Part shown: positions 35,270-44,036 of the stretch, in pieces
Numbering within the stretch: the stretch's first letter is position 1
How the letters are laid out: every line of letters begins with the position of its first letter
From: Fluviicola sp.
Lineage (GTDB): Bacteria; Bacteroidota; Bacteroidia; Flavobacteriales_D; Crocinitomicaceae
Length of the DNA: 64,000 nucleotides
NCBI GenBank assembly: GCA_002734065.2
Contig: NVXU02000020.1
Location: 113,402 to 177,401 of the forward strand
Reading direction: 5' to 3'
The notes under the pieces: generated by a model
Database searches by the model: none
What the model was told of the DNA's origin: nothing
The model's input: the letters and a program-made list of their open reading frames with translations, nothing else
Made by a program: the position numbers and the translations under genes

Positions 35270-35482
35270 TCTCACTTTCTTTCCTACTGCCATTCTAATC
35301 AAAACAGCGATTAAAAACACCCAAGGTGCTCCATGTAATAACACATCTACCCAATCCATTGTTTCCATTGTTCTGCCCAAACGCAAATTTTGAAATTGCT
35401 TCCAGATATGAGGTTCTGGAGTGAATGGTGCTAAGCCTAGGGTAAGACTTAAAATCAGAGCAAGTTTTAATTTGTTTTGCAT
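35264..35482 (-). CDS. small conserved membrane protein, unknown function
   Basis: 72 residues. An N-terminal hydrophobic segment (LALILSLTLGLAPFTPEP) and a second one (VLLHGAPWVFLIAVLIRMAV) suggest a secreted or membrane protein. The PFTPEPHIWK and MDWVDVLLHGAPW patterns are conserved in short Bacteroidota proteins I have seen, but no function is known to me. Convergent with glyS and sharing its palindrome. Confidence 0.65.
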   Translation of the reverse strand: MQNKLKLALILSLTLGLAPFTPEPHIWKQFQNLRLGRTMETMDWVDVLLHGAPWVFLIAVLIRMAVGKKVRK

Positions 35483-35503
35483 AATTAACTGTTAATCAGT
35501 AAG

Positions 35504-36394
35504 TTATTTTTGTTTTTTGAAAGGTTCCACTTGTTGAGCGAAGAAGTTCTCCGGAAAATTTTCGATATTCTCGAAACCCAATTCAATGTCTCTTCCGTCG
35601 GAAGGAATGTAGTTCGTTCTAAAAATGTAATCCCAAATACTCAATGAAATTCCAAAGTTCATTCCTTTTGGATGAGATTCTGGCAATTCTTTTGCGTGGT
35701 GCCAAATATGCATCTTCGGATTGTTAAGAATATACTTGAACGGACCATAACTGATGTTCAAATTTGCATGATTTAAGTGACCGATAAGGACAGTGAGAGA
35801 ATAAACAATGAAAGCATTCTCCAGTGAAAAACCAAACAACATCGAAAGTGCAGTGTATTTTACCGTTTGATAAACGAAGGTTTCAAAAAAGTGATAACGG
35901 AGATGCGCGGCGAAGCCCATTTCTTGTACCGAGTGATGTGTCTTATGAAATTTCCAAAAGAAAGGCACGTGATGCAACATATAATGCACGCACCATTGCA
36001 CAAAGTCAGCAATAAAAAAGAAGATGACCAATTGCCAAATCCACTGCACTTCAGAAAAATTAATTAGATGACCGCCGTTATAACCCAAAGGTTCTAACAT
36101 ATCTTTGAACAACTTTAGAGAAACATTAGACAGTGCTGCATACAAAAGAAGGTTGAAGATGTAGAAGTTAAAAAACATGTAAAATGCATCTAACCAAAAG
36201 TCTTTTCTAATTTTTGCCTGTTTCTTTCTCCATGGAAAGGCGACTTCCAACCCCCAAATCACAAGTGATATGAAAATTAAAAAATAAAAGCCATTGATTT
36301 TCCCTTCTGGGAAAGGGTGTGTGATTATCTTCCAAAGATAAGAAGCAGAATTTTGATAACTACTCGTTATTATGTCGAGTAATTCACTCCACAT
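35504..36394 (-). CDS. sterol desaturase / fatty acid hydroxylase family membrane enzyme
   Basis: 296 residues with about four transmembrane helices. The di-iron histidine clusters are HYMLHH and FHKTHHS (near 165-180), then HLNHAN and MHIWHHAKE. The family hydroxylates or desaturates lipids in membranes; the substrate may be a fatty acid, ornithine lipid or carotenoid. The start overlaps the rhodanese gene end by 11 nt, suggesting co-transcription. Confidence 0.88.
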   Translation of the reverse strand: MWSELLDIITSSYQNSASYLWKIITHPFPEGKINGFYFLIFISLVIWGLEVAFPWRKKQAKIRKDFWLDAFYMFFNFYIFNLLLYAALSNVSLKLFKDMLEPLGYNGGHLINFSEVQWIWQLVIFFFIADFVQWCVHYMLHHVPFFWKFHKTHHSVQEMGFAAHLRYHFFETFVYQTVKYTALSMLFGFSLENAFIVYSLTVLIGHLNHANLNISYGPFKYILNNPKMHIWHHAKELPESHPKGMNFGISLSIWDYIFRTNYIPSDGRDIELGFENIENFPENFFAQQVEPFKKQK

Positions 36395-36683
36395 ATTTCA
36401 ACATTTTTGTCCAAGGACCTCCGTTGTAAGCATCAACTCCTGCAGCTTTTAGTTGTGCTTTTGCTCCACCAGAACGCATTCCAGATGCACAAACACAAAT
36501 AACAGGCACGCCTAAACTTTTAATTTTTTTGGTCTTCCCAGGGATGCTTCCCAAGGGAATATTCTCTGAACCGGGAAGGGAGCCGCTTGCAAATTCAGAA
36601 GGTGAACGTACATCGATGATTACTGCTCCGTCTTCGTTGAGCAATTTTTTATAATCGGTTTTCTTAAATAAATTTCCAAACAT
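36384..36683 (-). CDS. single-domain rhodanese
   Basis: 99 residues. A full rhodanese-like fold: VIDVRSPSEFASGSLPGSEN and the active Cys in VCVCASGMRSGGA. It transfers sulfane sulfur or carries it as a persulfide in the cytoplasm. A near-consensus -7 box TACCTTTA is on the minus strand at 36701-36708, 17 nt before the start. Linked to the sterol-desaturase-like gene by overlap. Confidence 0.9.
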   Translation of the reverse strand: MFGNLFKKTDYKKLLNEDGAVIIDVRSPSEFASGSLPGSENIPLGSIPGKTKKIKSLGVPVICVCASGMRSGGAKAQLKAAGVDAYNGGPWTKMLKYVE

Positions 36684-36750
36684 AACTTTTCTTTAGACGG
36701 TAAAGGTAGTGTTTGGTTACGGAAGAATTTGTGACTGAGGTTACAGAAGG

Positions 36751-38502
36751 TTATTTCTGAAGAATATTTTTAATTTCCTGTAATTCTTTTTCTAATTGTT
36801 CAATTCGATCTCCTTGAGTAACAATAATCTCTTGCTGCTCTTGCGTAGCTTTTATTAACACTGGAATAAGTGTTTGATAAGTCATCCCCATTCTTTCTAA
36901 CTCCACCTTTGTGAACTCGTCGGGCTTAGATTCGTCTAATACACGGTAGTCATGTGTCCTAACGGCTTCAGGGACTAAAAGAAGGGTTTCTTGAGCAATT
37001 AACCCCAGTTTTGTTTCACCGAAAGGGTCTCTATTTAACTTATAGGATACAGCTCTCATTTGAAGAACCTCTTCCAACCCATAACTTAAGTCTTGAATAT
37101 TATTCTTTTCTCTTCTGTCTGAGACATTGACAAAATTATTAGCATATACATTATTCCATGCTCGAAGAGTCGTGGAAAACCCAAGGTTTCTATTCAAGTG
37201 AGTTGTTGGAGAAAAAGAATTGTTGATTTGGGTTTCACTTGAACCATCTAGCATATATTCAATAGACCCAACCCCTATTGTTGTTCCGGTAGCTGTTCCT
37301 CGATCGAAATCAACAACGTAATCAACGGTATTACCTCCAACAACTGTTCCATTACCAAATAAAGACCCAGTAGCTGAACCAAATCGTATTACATTGGCAT
37401 TAGCATCAGCTCTAAATGCATTTGGTTTAGTATTGGTTCGAATTATAAAATCTCCGCCGGAGTTTAAGTTATAAGTCATCGAGTAAATACCTTGAACTAT
37501 TGTAGTAGATTGCATTAATGTCCCGCCTAAACGAATATCGTTGGCTGTAGCTGTTAAACCATTAATGGCAACAGCGTTAATTGTTACATTGCCAATAGCC
37601 CCACCTCCTATAAGCCCATTCCCCGCGGTAACTGATGTAATATCACCTAAAGGTAGTGCCTGTGTAAACAGAATACCAGCGTTAGAAGCAACAACCATTC
37701 TTGTCCCGGCTCCACCTAGATTTGAAATTCTTGCCGAACCATTCACATGAAGTGTGTGAGTAGGAATAGTACCAATACCGACTCGATTTGCGTTTCCTTG
37801 AACGAAAAGCATGTATGGATTTATGTTTGATTCTACTCTAAAGTTAGCGCTAATACCTTGCTCATTAAAAGTAACTGCTCCCGGCATAAATTGGTGTTGG
37901 ATCCCTCCATTATAAAGAAGATCGAATCTTGCTGCGTTACCAGTGTTTAACATCCTTGCAATTGGCATTCCAGTAGTACTGCTTATGTTCCAAAAAGTGT
38001 TACCACCAAGTCTTGTATTACCTAAATCGTCTACTTGAAATTTAATAAGATTATTATCTAAAATATTAAAATCTCCAAAACCATTTAATCGAAAATTCAT
38101 AGAGCTATTAAATTGTGTAATAGTCGTATTTTGCAACAAAGAACCTCCAAGTCTAACTGTATTTCCTCCAAAAACATATAGTCCATTATTGGCGAGCGTT
38201 AGAGTGCCAATGGTTGTGGATAACCTTACCCATACAGTGCCGTTCCAATAGTAATATCCAGTTCCAGAGCCTCCAGTTGTTGCTGCATTTGTGTTCCAGA
38301 CTAACAAACCTGTTGCAGGAGTTGTTACGGGTGCTGCAAGAGATACATTTCCTATTGATACATTCGGTATTAAGAGCCCTGTATTTGCAGATTGAATTTC
38401 CAATTTTGCACTTGCGTCTGGTGCATTGGTTCCAATGCCAACGTTTTGAGAATAAGCAAGACTGCTGGTAGTAATGATTATTAATAGTAGTATATTTTTC
38501 AT
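36751..38502 (-). CDS. tail-fibre-like protein with S74 chaperone domain (second copy)
   Basis: 583 residues, signal MKNILLLIIITTSSLAYSQ. The first ~100 residues are the common Bacteroidota start NVGIGTNAPDASAKLEIQSA; the middle is repetitive beta sequence (VRLGGSLLQNTTITQFNSSM, then a similar DIRLGGTLMQSTTIVQG). The C-terminus is S74: NVSDRREKNNIQD, YKLNRDPFGETKLGLIAQE, then a coiled coil of ~50 residues. Starts 4 nt after a T9SS gene, the same layout as 25563-27589 but with unrelated bodies. A surface fibre is inferred. Confidence 0.85.
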   Translation of the reverse strand: MKNILLLIIITTSSLAYSQNVGIGTNAPDASAKLEIQSANTGLLIPNVSIGNVSLAAPVTTPATGLLVWNTNAATTGGSGTGYYYWNGTVWVRLSTTIGTLTLANNGLYVFGGNTVRLGGSLLQNTTITQFNSSMNFRLNGFGDFNILDNNLIKFQVDDLGNTRLGGNTFWNISSTTGMPIARMLNTGNAARFDLLYNGGIQHQFMPGAVTFNEQGISANFRVESNINPYMLFVQGNANRVGIGTIPTHTLHVNGSARISNLGGAGTRMVVASNAGILFTQALPLGDITSVTAGNGLIGGGAIGNVTINAVAINGLTATANDIRLGGTLMQSTTIVQGIYSMTYNLNSGGDFIIRTNTKPNAFRADANANVIRFGSATGSLFGNGTVVGGNTVDYVVDFDRGTATGTTIGVGSIEYMLDGSSETQINNSFSPTTHLNRNLGFSTTLRAWNNVYANNFVNVSDRREKNNIQDLSYGLEEVLQMRAVSYKLNRDPFGETKLGLIAQETLLLVPEAVRTHDYRVLDESKPDEFTKVELERMGMTYQTLIPVLIKATQEQQEIIVTQGDRIEQLEKELQEIKNILQK

Positions 38503-38506
38503 TTTT

Positions 38507-40210
38507 TTATTGTTTAATAATACGTTTCGTGATTGTTCTTTCCGAATATTTATCTGTTATCTCAATGAAATAGACCCCAGGAGTCCAATCATAAGAATCA
38601 ATAGGCAGAATGGACTTGCCATTTGATATTTCAATATCTTTCTGCTGAATAAGTTGACCCAATGCGTTGAGTATTTTTATTCCTAAATCAACATTCTCAT
38701 TGACTGTAATAGAAATTACAAAATCATCCATCGTTGGGTTTGGATAAACGGAAACGGCATCTGCAGAAAAAGAAAGGTTACTATTTGCGATAGATGCTGA
38801 AACGATTGGAGAATAATCATAACTTCCATCAAAATCAACGGACTTTAATCGGTAAAAATACTCCGTGAAATACCTCACATCATAATCATCGTAATCATAT
38901 ATCAAAAGAGATTGAGAATTTCCTTGCGCCTGAGTGGTAGAAGCATAATCAAAACTGAATCCATCTTCAGACCGTTCTAATTCATAGTGACTTAAGTTAA
39001 TTTCAGAAGCAACTTTCCATTCTACGTTGATGTGGTCTTTAACACCAACCGCTTTGATGCTTTCTAGCTCAATGGGCAACGCAGAGATAGGAGCTGCTAG
39101 ACCAAACTCACTGAACCCACTTCCGTTCGTAAGACTATTGAACCCAGACCGAGAAAGACCTATAGGAGAAGGCCCACATCCATTGGCAGTTCCTTGAAGC
39201 GTGTTGTCTTTCGTAATTACCCATACAGTTGCTATAATGAAGTTGTCATCTTGTGGCCAAACCGTTAGGTCATAATCTCCTGTGCCTGCCCCTCCACTAT
39301 AATCTCTATACACCCATTCTCCGTGATCTGCCCCTCCCCAATAATTAATTGTGTTACCAGAACACTCAACAACAGAACCGCCAGTATTGGGACTTGCACT
39401 TTGAAAATAACCGGTAACGACATCATAGTTGTTTGCGGTGAAATTCATACGGCTATACTGCATGCCTCTCTGCATTCCTGCAGCAGCAGGTTCTACTCCT
39501 AGAACAAAACCGTAAATTCCTCCAGCAGAAGAAATCGCTCGACGGAACCTCCCTTGGATATACCCATTGTCAACACCAGTCATCGCACCATTCAATGAAA
39601 CGGTATTATTAGCCAAAGGGACGAGGCTGGGCGCTGCATTAAACACGCCGAAAACACTGCTATAATTAGATCCATTTGCAGGATATGTGATTGCACCTGT
39701 CAAACCGATATCATGTGTAATAATTCTGTTTAGTAGTGGAGCACCAGCTGGATTGAAATCCACTTGATTGACAACATCAGCAACTAAATTTTGACCGGCA
39801 GTTAGACTCGATACGGAAGAAACCAAATAAACGATGCCTTGATCATTTGCTAACTCTAGGTTATAAAAAGCACCAGAATTCACCCCAACAAGTCCTTGAC
39901 CTCCTCGGACAGCATAACTTCCCTCAATAAATTGACGTTCGCCAATATTGACATTGGAATTTTCTATGAGGTAAGTACCCGTTCCTCTTTGTTGAAACAA
40001 ATTGTCAGAATACGAATTTCCTTGTGTTTTGATTAAGCCATTATTTGTTAAAGTAGCTGTCGCTCCTGTCATGTGAACGTCTCCAAGAACATGAACTTCT
40101 TCACCAGCGGAAACAAAAACTAATGCGCCGTTGTTGAAGAACTCATTGTTGTGCTGCGAGAGCAAAATAGATGTAAGTAGTAAAAAGACTAATAATAAAG
40201 ATTGTTTCAT
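38507..40210 (-). CDS. T9SS type A sorting-domain secreted protein
   Basis: 567 residues, signal MKQSLLLVFLLLTSILLSQ. The body includes a beta-helix-like N-terminal region (VLGDVHMTGATATLTNNGLI) and a large unassigned middle. Residues ~470-567 contain a typical YPNPTMDDFVISITVNENVD and end with the T9SS sorting strand region (GVYFIEITDKYSERTITKR). Exported and probably attached to the outer surface. The -7 box TACCTTTG on the minus strand at 40241-40248 serves this and the S74 gene. Confidence 0.85.
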   Translation of the reverse strand: MKQSLLLVFLLLTSILLSQHNNEFFNNGALVFVSAGEEVHVLGDVHMTGATATLTNNGLIKTQGNSYSDNLFQQRGTGTYLIENSNVNIGERQFIEGSYAVRGGQGLVGVNSGAFYNLELANDQGIVYLVSSVSSLTAGQNLVADVVNQVDFNPAGAPLLNRIITHDIGLTGAITYPANGSNYSSVFGVFNAAPSLVPLANNTVSLNGAMTGVDNGYIQGRFRRAISSAGGIYGFVLGVEPAAAGMQRGMQYSRMNFTANNYDVVTGYFQSASPNTGGSVVECSGNTINYWGGADHGEWVYRDYSGGAGTGDYDLTVWPQDDNFIIATVWVITKDNTLQGTANGCGPSPIGLSRSGFNSLTNGSGFSEFGLAAPISALPIELESIKAVGVKDHINVEWKVASEINLSHYELERSEDGFSFDYASTTQAQGNSQSLLIYDYDDYDVRYFTEYFYRLKSVDFDGSYDYSPIVSASIANSNLSFSADAVSVYPNPTMDDFVISITVNENVDLGIKILNALGQLIQQKDIEISNGKSILPIDSYDWTPGVYFIEITDKYSERTITKRIIKQ

Positions 40211-40240
40211 TTACTAAACAATAAAGGTTTGGTTTAGTAC

Positions 40241-40248
40241 AAAGGTAG
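40241..40248 (-). promoter_or_regulatory. -7 box of the T9SS/S74 operon
   Basis: Minus-strand TACCTTTG, an exact match, 30 nt before the ATG at 40210. No TTG is seen at -33. Confidence 0.6.
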
Positions 40249-40279
40249 TGAAAACTAGTTATTTAAAGAAATAAAAAAA

Positions 40280-40576
40280 TTATTTCTTCCGTAAACTCGT
40301 TCTATAACCGAGCAAACCAGGAAACCCAACAATAAAAATCACCGCCATTACCTTTCCTTTTAAGGTCAAATAGAAGTCTTCTACGCCAACCATGTCTGCA
40401 TCGTCATAACCTAAACCAATGAAATAAGATAAACTCAAAGGAGTTTCAAAAGTCGCTTGTTGGAGTTCTTTTTTGTATTCAATAACTCCATCAAAAAGAT
40501 TAATAGGAAAGACAAAAAAGACAATCGCCAAAAGACTGGATAAACCTATAAAAACGAACCAAGGACTCTTGAACAT
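40280..40576 (-). CDS. small membrane protein, unknown function
   Basis: 98 residues with hydrophobic segments near 6-27 and 76-95 and a loop containing YFIGLGYDDADMVGVEDFYL. I do not recognise the family. Divergent from the GT4 gene and separated from the T9SS operon by 69 nt. Confidence 0.55.
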   Translation of the reverse strand: MFKSPWFVFIGLSSLLAIVFFVFPINLFDGVIEYKKELQQATFETPLSLSYFIGLGYDDADMVGVEDFYLTLKGKVMAVIFIVGFPGLLGYRTSLRKK

Positions 40577-40626
40577 TTGCTGTTAAATTTGTTTCGTGCA
40601 AAGATACTCTTAATTTTACAAGACAA

Positions 40627-41718
40627 ATGAAATTAGCTTACTTCTGTAGTTCAATAAGTTGGGGTGGTTTAGAAATGAATCATCTGCGCGATGCAAAATG
40701 GATGCAAGAAAGAGGACATGAAGTCTTGATTTTCTGTGTTTCTAATTCTCCACTTGAGAAAGGTGCAAAAGAGAGAAAGTTGCCGATTATTAACATCGAA
40801 AAACAGAAAAAATACTACGATTTTAAAAAGGCAAAGGTTTTGGTTGCTCTGCTGAAAGAGAATGAAATCACTCACTTTATTATTCGTTCTAATGAAGATA
40901 TGAGCATCATGGCGACGGTGAAATCGATGTTAAAATCGAAGATTCATACGTCTTATTTTATGGCGATGCAATTGGGCGTAAAAAAAACCAATCCTTTGCA
41001 TACCTTGCGGTATCGGTTTTTGGATTTGTGGATTCCACCATTAAATTGGTTAAAAAAGCAGGTTCAAGAAATGACTAATTTTAAAAATAAATTAGTCGTC
41101 ATTCCTTCGGCATTGGATTTGAGTGTATTTAAAAGTGAGAAAACGAAAGGAGAACTACGAACAAAACTCGGAATTCCTCAAAATGTGCTTACTTTCGGAA
41201 TAATTGGTCGTTTTGATGAGCAAAAAGGGCAACTTCTCCTCCTAGAAGCAATGAAGAAATGTTCTGCAAAAAACTTCAATGTTGTTCTTTTAGGAGAACC
41301 AACAATCAATGAAGGAGAAATTTATTTTGACCAAATGAAGCGCATTATTGAGCAAGAAGAATTCAAAAATCGCGTTTTCATAAAATCGTACAGAGAAGAT
41401 ACTTTAACCTTCTTCAAATCCATTGATTGGATGGTCATGGCAACAAAAGCAGAAACCTTTGGAATGGTGACAATCGAATCACTCGCTTCAGGCACACCTG
41501 TTCTCGGAAGTGCTGCTGGCGGTACTCCAGAGCTTCTTGCAAAGAAAAAAGGAGGTCTGTTGTTTGAGACGCAGAACGCCGTTGATTTAGCAAAAAAGAT
41601 AGATGAAATTTGCATCCAGAATATTCACTATGATTCTTCAGATTTAATGAAAATAGCAGTGGTCTATGATCACCATTTAATTTGTGAGAAAGTAGAAAAA
41701 GCGTTAAATTTAAAGTAG
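40627..41718 (+). CDS. GT4 family glycosyltransferase
   Basis: 363 residues with a GT-B fold. The first half has CSSISWGGLEMNHLRDAKWM; the second begins FGIIGRFDEQKGQLLLLEAM and has the conserved acid pair in KAETFGMVTIESLASGTPVL, then GSAAGGTPEL. It transfers a sugar from a nucleotide donor in the cytoplasm. No other glycan gene is adjacent, so the acceptor is unknown. Confidence 0.88.
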   Translation: MKLAYFCSSISWGGLEMNHLRDAKWMQERGHEVLIFCVSNSPLEKGAKERKLPIINIEKQKKYYDFKKAKVLVALLKENEITHFIIRSNEDMSIMATVKSMLKSKIHTSYFMAMQLGVKKTNPLHTLRYRFLDLWIPPLNWLKKQVQEMTNFKNKLVVIPSALDLSVFKSEKTKGELRTKLGIPQNVLTFGIIGRFDEQKGQLLLLEAMKKCSAKNFNVVLLGEPTINEGEIYFDQMKRIIEQEEFKNRVFIKSYREDTLTFFKSIDWMVMATKAETFGMVTIESLASGTPVLGSAAGGTPELLAKKKGGLLFETQNAVDLAKKIDEICIQNIHYDSSDLMKIAVVYDHHLICEKVEKALNLK

Positions 41719-41793
41719 AAAGGTGCATTTTTCATCCTGTTTTAAACTTTTGCTTGCTTTTTCTCGTTAATTTAGAAAACTATAATTACTCGA

Positions 41794-43347
41794 ATGAATT
41801 TATATTCTAAGAAACAGAAATGGAAAATAGTGCTCACAATTCTTGCACTAATAATGGTTGGTGCATCTTTGTATGTCTCTAATAAAATTGTCTCTAAGGT
41901 TGGTGAACGAGAAAAAGAGCGTGCGCAACAATGGGCAAGCGCCATAAAAAAGAAAGTAGAGTTGGTGCAATTAACCAATAACACCTTCTCTCAATTGCGC
42001 GATTTGGAGCGAGAAAAAATGGAGTTGTGGATTGATGCCACCAAAGAAATCACGAAATTAACGTCCTTGAATACGACGATTAACTATGATTTTCCCTTGA
42101 AAATAGTCAATAATAACAAAGACATTCCTGTGATTTTGTTGGATAATAATCAAAATGTCTCGGGAAGCATCAACCTCGATTTTGACACCTCTGTCTTTCG
42201 TTTAGCAAACCCTGAACTGAGTAAAACAGAGATATTGGAGCTGTTCAACGATTCTTTGCTCGTTTTGGCTAAGAATTGGGAAGCAAAAAACCCTTCTTTC
42301 ACCATCGAAATTTATGAAGATTTGTTCATGACCTATTTCTACGATGATACCAAAGCAATTAAGCAGTTAGAAAGTGAAAGAGACTCTTTAATTTCAACTT
42401 TCAACAGTGATTTAATCAATAACGAAGGTTTAGTTCCTGTGCTGTTGGTGGATTCTAAAACGGGCAAAGTAATCAATCACAGTATCACGGATTATGAAGT
42501 GAATGACATGAACAAAGGCGAGATCATTAAGCGCTTAAAACAGGCAAATACTCCCATCGAAATCGATTTTAACAATGGCGAAACGAACACTTTGTATTTT
42601 GACAGCAGTTCTGAATTGAAGCAGCTGCAATACTTCCCCTACATTCAATTTCTAGTCATTGGTTTATTCGCACTTATCGGTTATGTTATTTTTTCTACCT
42701 ATAGAAAGGCCGAGCAAAATCAAGTTTGGGCAGGAATGGCAAAAGAAACAGCCCACCAATTAGGGACACCACTTTCTTCCTTAATGGCATGGGTGCAACT
42801 ACTCGAAACGCAAGGAGTTGATTCTTCCATTACTGTAGAAATGCAGAAGGACGTTGACCGATTAGAAAAAGTAACGGATAGATTCTCTAAAATTGGCTCT
42901 GGAGCAAAGTTAGATTCTAAAAATTTAGGAGAGACAGTAGAGAATATTATTACTTATTTACGACCCCGAATTTCAGATAAGGTCGAAGTTGAAATCAACG
43001 TAGATCCTTATGCAATTGCAAATCACAATGCATCTTTGATTGAATGGGTGGTAGAAAACATTTGTAAAAATGCTGTTGACGCAATGGAAGGAGTGGGAAA
43101 ACTAAAAGTCACTGTTATTAAATCAGAAGACTGGGTTTATATCGACATTAAAGACAATGGGAAGGGAATTCCGTCAAGTCAACTAAAAACGATTTTTGAA
43201 CCTGGTTTTTCTACCAAATCAAGAGGTTGGGGACTGGGTCTTTCTTTGGTCAAGAGAATTGTCAAAGAGTACCACAAAGGAAGCGTGGTTGTTTTAGAAT
43301 CAGAAGTAGGTGTTGGCACAACGTTTAGAATCAGTGTTCCAATTTAA
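41794..43347 (+). CDS. sensor histidine kinase
   Basis: 517 residues. A helix at ~12-32 and one at ~285-305 flank a ~250-residue periplasmic sensor. The phosphoacceptor His321 is in AKETAHQLGTPLSSL, the N box is WVVENICKNAVDAME, G1 is DNGKGIP, and the G2 region is RGWGLGLSLVKRIVK. No response regulator is adjacent on the same strand; the LuxR-type regulator at 43382 is convergent. The partner is unknown. Confidence 0.92.
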   Translation: MNLYSKKQKWKIVLTILALIMVGASLYVSNKIVSKVGEREKERAQQWASAIKKKVELVQLTNNTFSQLRDLEREKMELWIDATKEITKLTSLNTTINYDFPLKIVNNNKDIPVILLDNNQNVSGSINLDFDTSVFRLANPELSKTEILELFNDSLLVLAKNWEAKNPSFTIEIYEDLFMTYFYDDTKAIKQLESERDSLISTFNSDLINNEGLVPVLLVDSKTGKVINHSITDYEVNDMNKGEIIKRLKQANTPIEIDFNNGETNTLYFDSSSELKQLQYFPYIQFLVIGLFALIGYVIFSTYRKAEQNQVWAGMAKETAHQLGTPLSSLMAWVQLLETQGVDSSITVEMQKDVDRLEKVTDRFSKIGSGAKLDSKNLGETVENIITYLRPRISDKVEVEINVDPYAIANHNASLIEWVVENICKNAVDAMEGVGKLKVTVIKSEDWVYIDIKDNGKGIPSSQLKTIFEPGFSTKSRGWGLGLSLVKRIVKEYHKGSVVVLESEVGVGTTFRISVPI

Positions 43348-43381
43348 AGTAATTCGGCACTATCTTTTCATCGTGAATCAC

Positions 43382-44035
43382 TTATTTAAAAAGAAGCAAG
43401 TCTTGATTATCCACACACCATTTGTATAGAATATTGCTTCCTCCTTTGATGTCTAATTTTCTACAGATTCGACTTCTATAATTCTCAACTGATTTTACAG
43501 TTACAAATAGTAATTCTGAAATTTCTTTAGAACTTTTGTTTCTAGCAACCAATTTTAAGGTGTTGTACTCCACTTTCGAAAGAGAATTAATAGAGCTTTT
43601 AATGGTGTTAATTTTTGAGTTGAAGGTTTTTCTATTTTTTAAATAGGGGGCTATTTTTTCGCTAACAAACTGCGACCCTGACAAAACCTTTTCGATACAT
43701 TCTACCATCTCTATACTGGAGTCTTCTTTTAGAAGATACCCAATAGCTCCGTTGTTAAAGGCCTCATTAAAAAATAATTCATCATTATGCATGGTTAGAA
43801 TTATCGGTAGTGTTGGCACTTCGTTTTCCGCAATGTATTTCAAGACGTCTATGCCTGATTTTTCAGGCATATCAATGTCAAGGATGGCGATGTCAAATTG
43901 ATTTTTTGAAAGTTCTTCTTGAGCAAGTAAACCATTATCTACTCCTGTTATTTCGCAATTATTAAAATGGCTTTCAATCAATGATTTTAATCCTTGCCTA
44001 AATATAGGGTGATCGTCTGCGAGGAGTATTTTCAT
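43382..44035 (-). CDS. LuxR/NarL-type response regulator
   Basis: 217 residues. Receiver domain 1-~125 with DDHPIFRQGL, phosphoacceptor Asp53 in LDIDMPEKSG, and Lys in GAIGYLLKEDS; C-terminal HTH ~150-210 with YNTLKLVARNKSSKEISELL and VKSVENYRSRICRKL. It is 1 nt from the upstream TPR histidine kinase, so they form a cognate pair and probably one operon with the adhesin at 46094. Confidence 0.93.
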   Translation of the reverse strand: MKILLADDHPIFRQGLKSLIESHFNNCEITGVDNGLLAQEELSKNQFDIAILDIDMPEKSGIDVLKYIAENEVPTLPIILTMHNDELFFNEAFNNGAIGYLLKEDSSIEMVECIEKVLSGSQFVSEKIAPYLKNRKTFNSKINTIKSSINSLSKVEYNTLKLVARNKSSKEISELLFVTVKSVENYRSRICRKLDIKGGSNILYKWCVDNQDLLLFK

Positions 44036-44036
44036 C

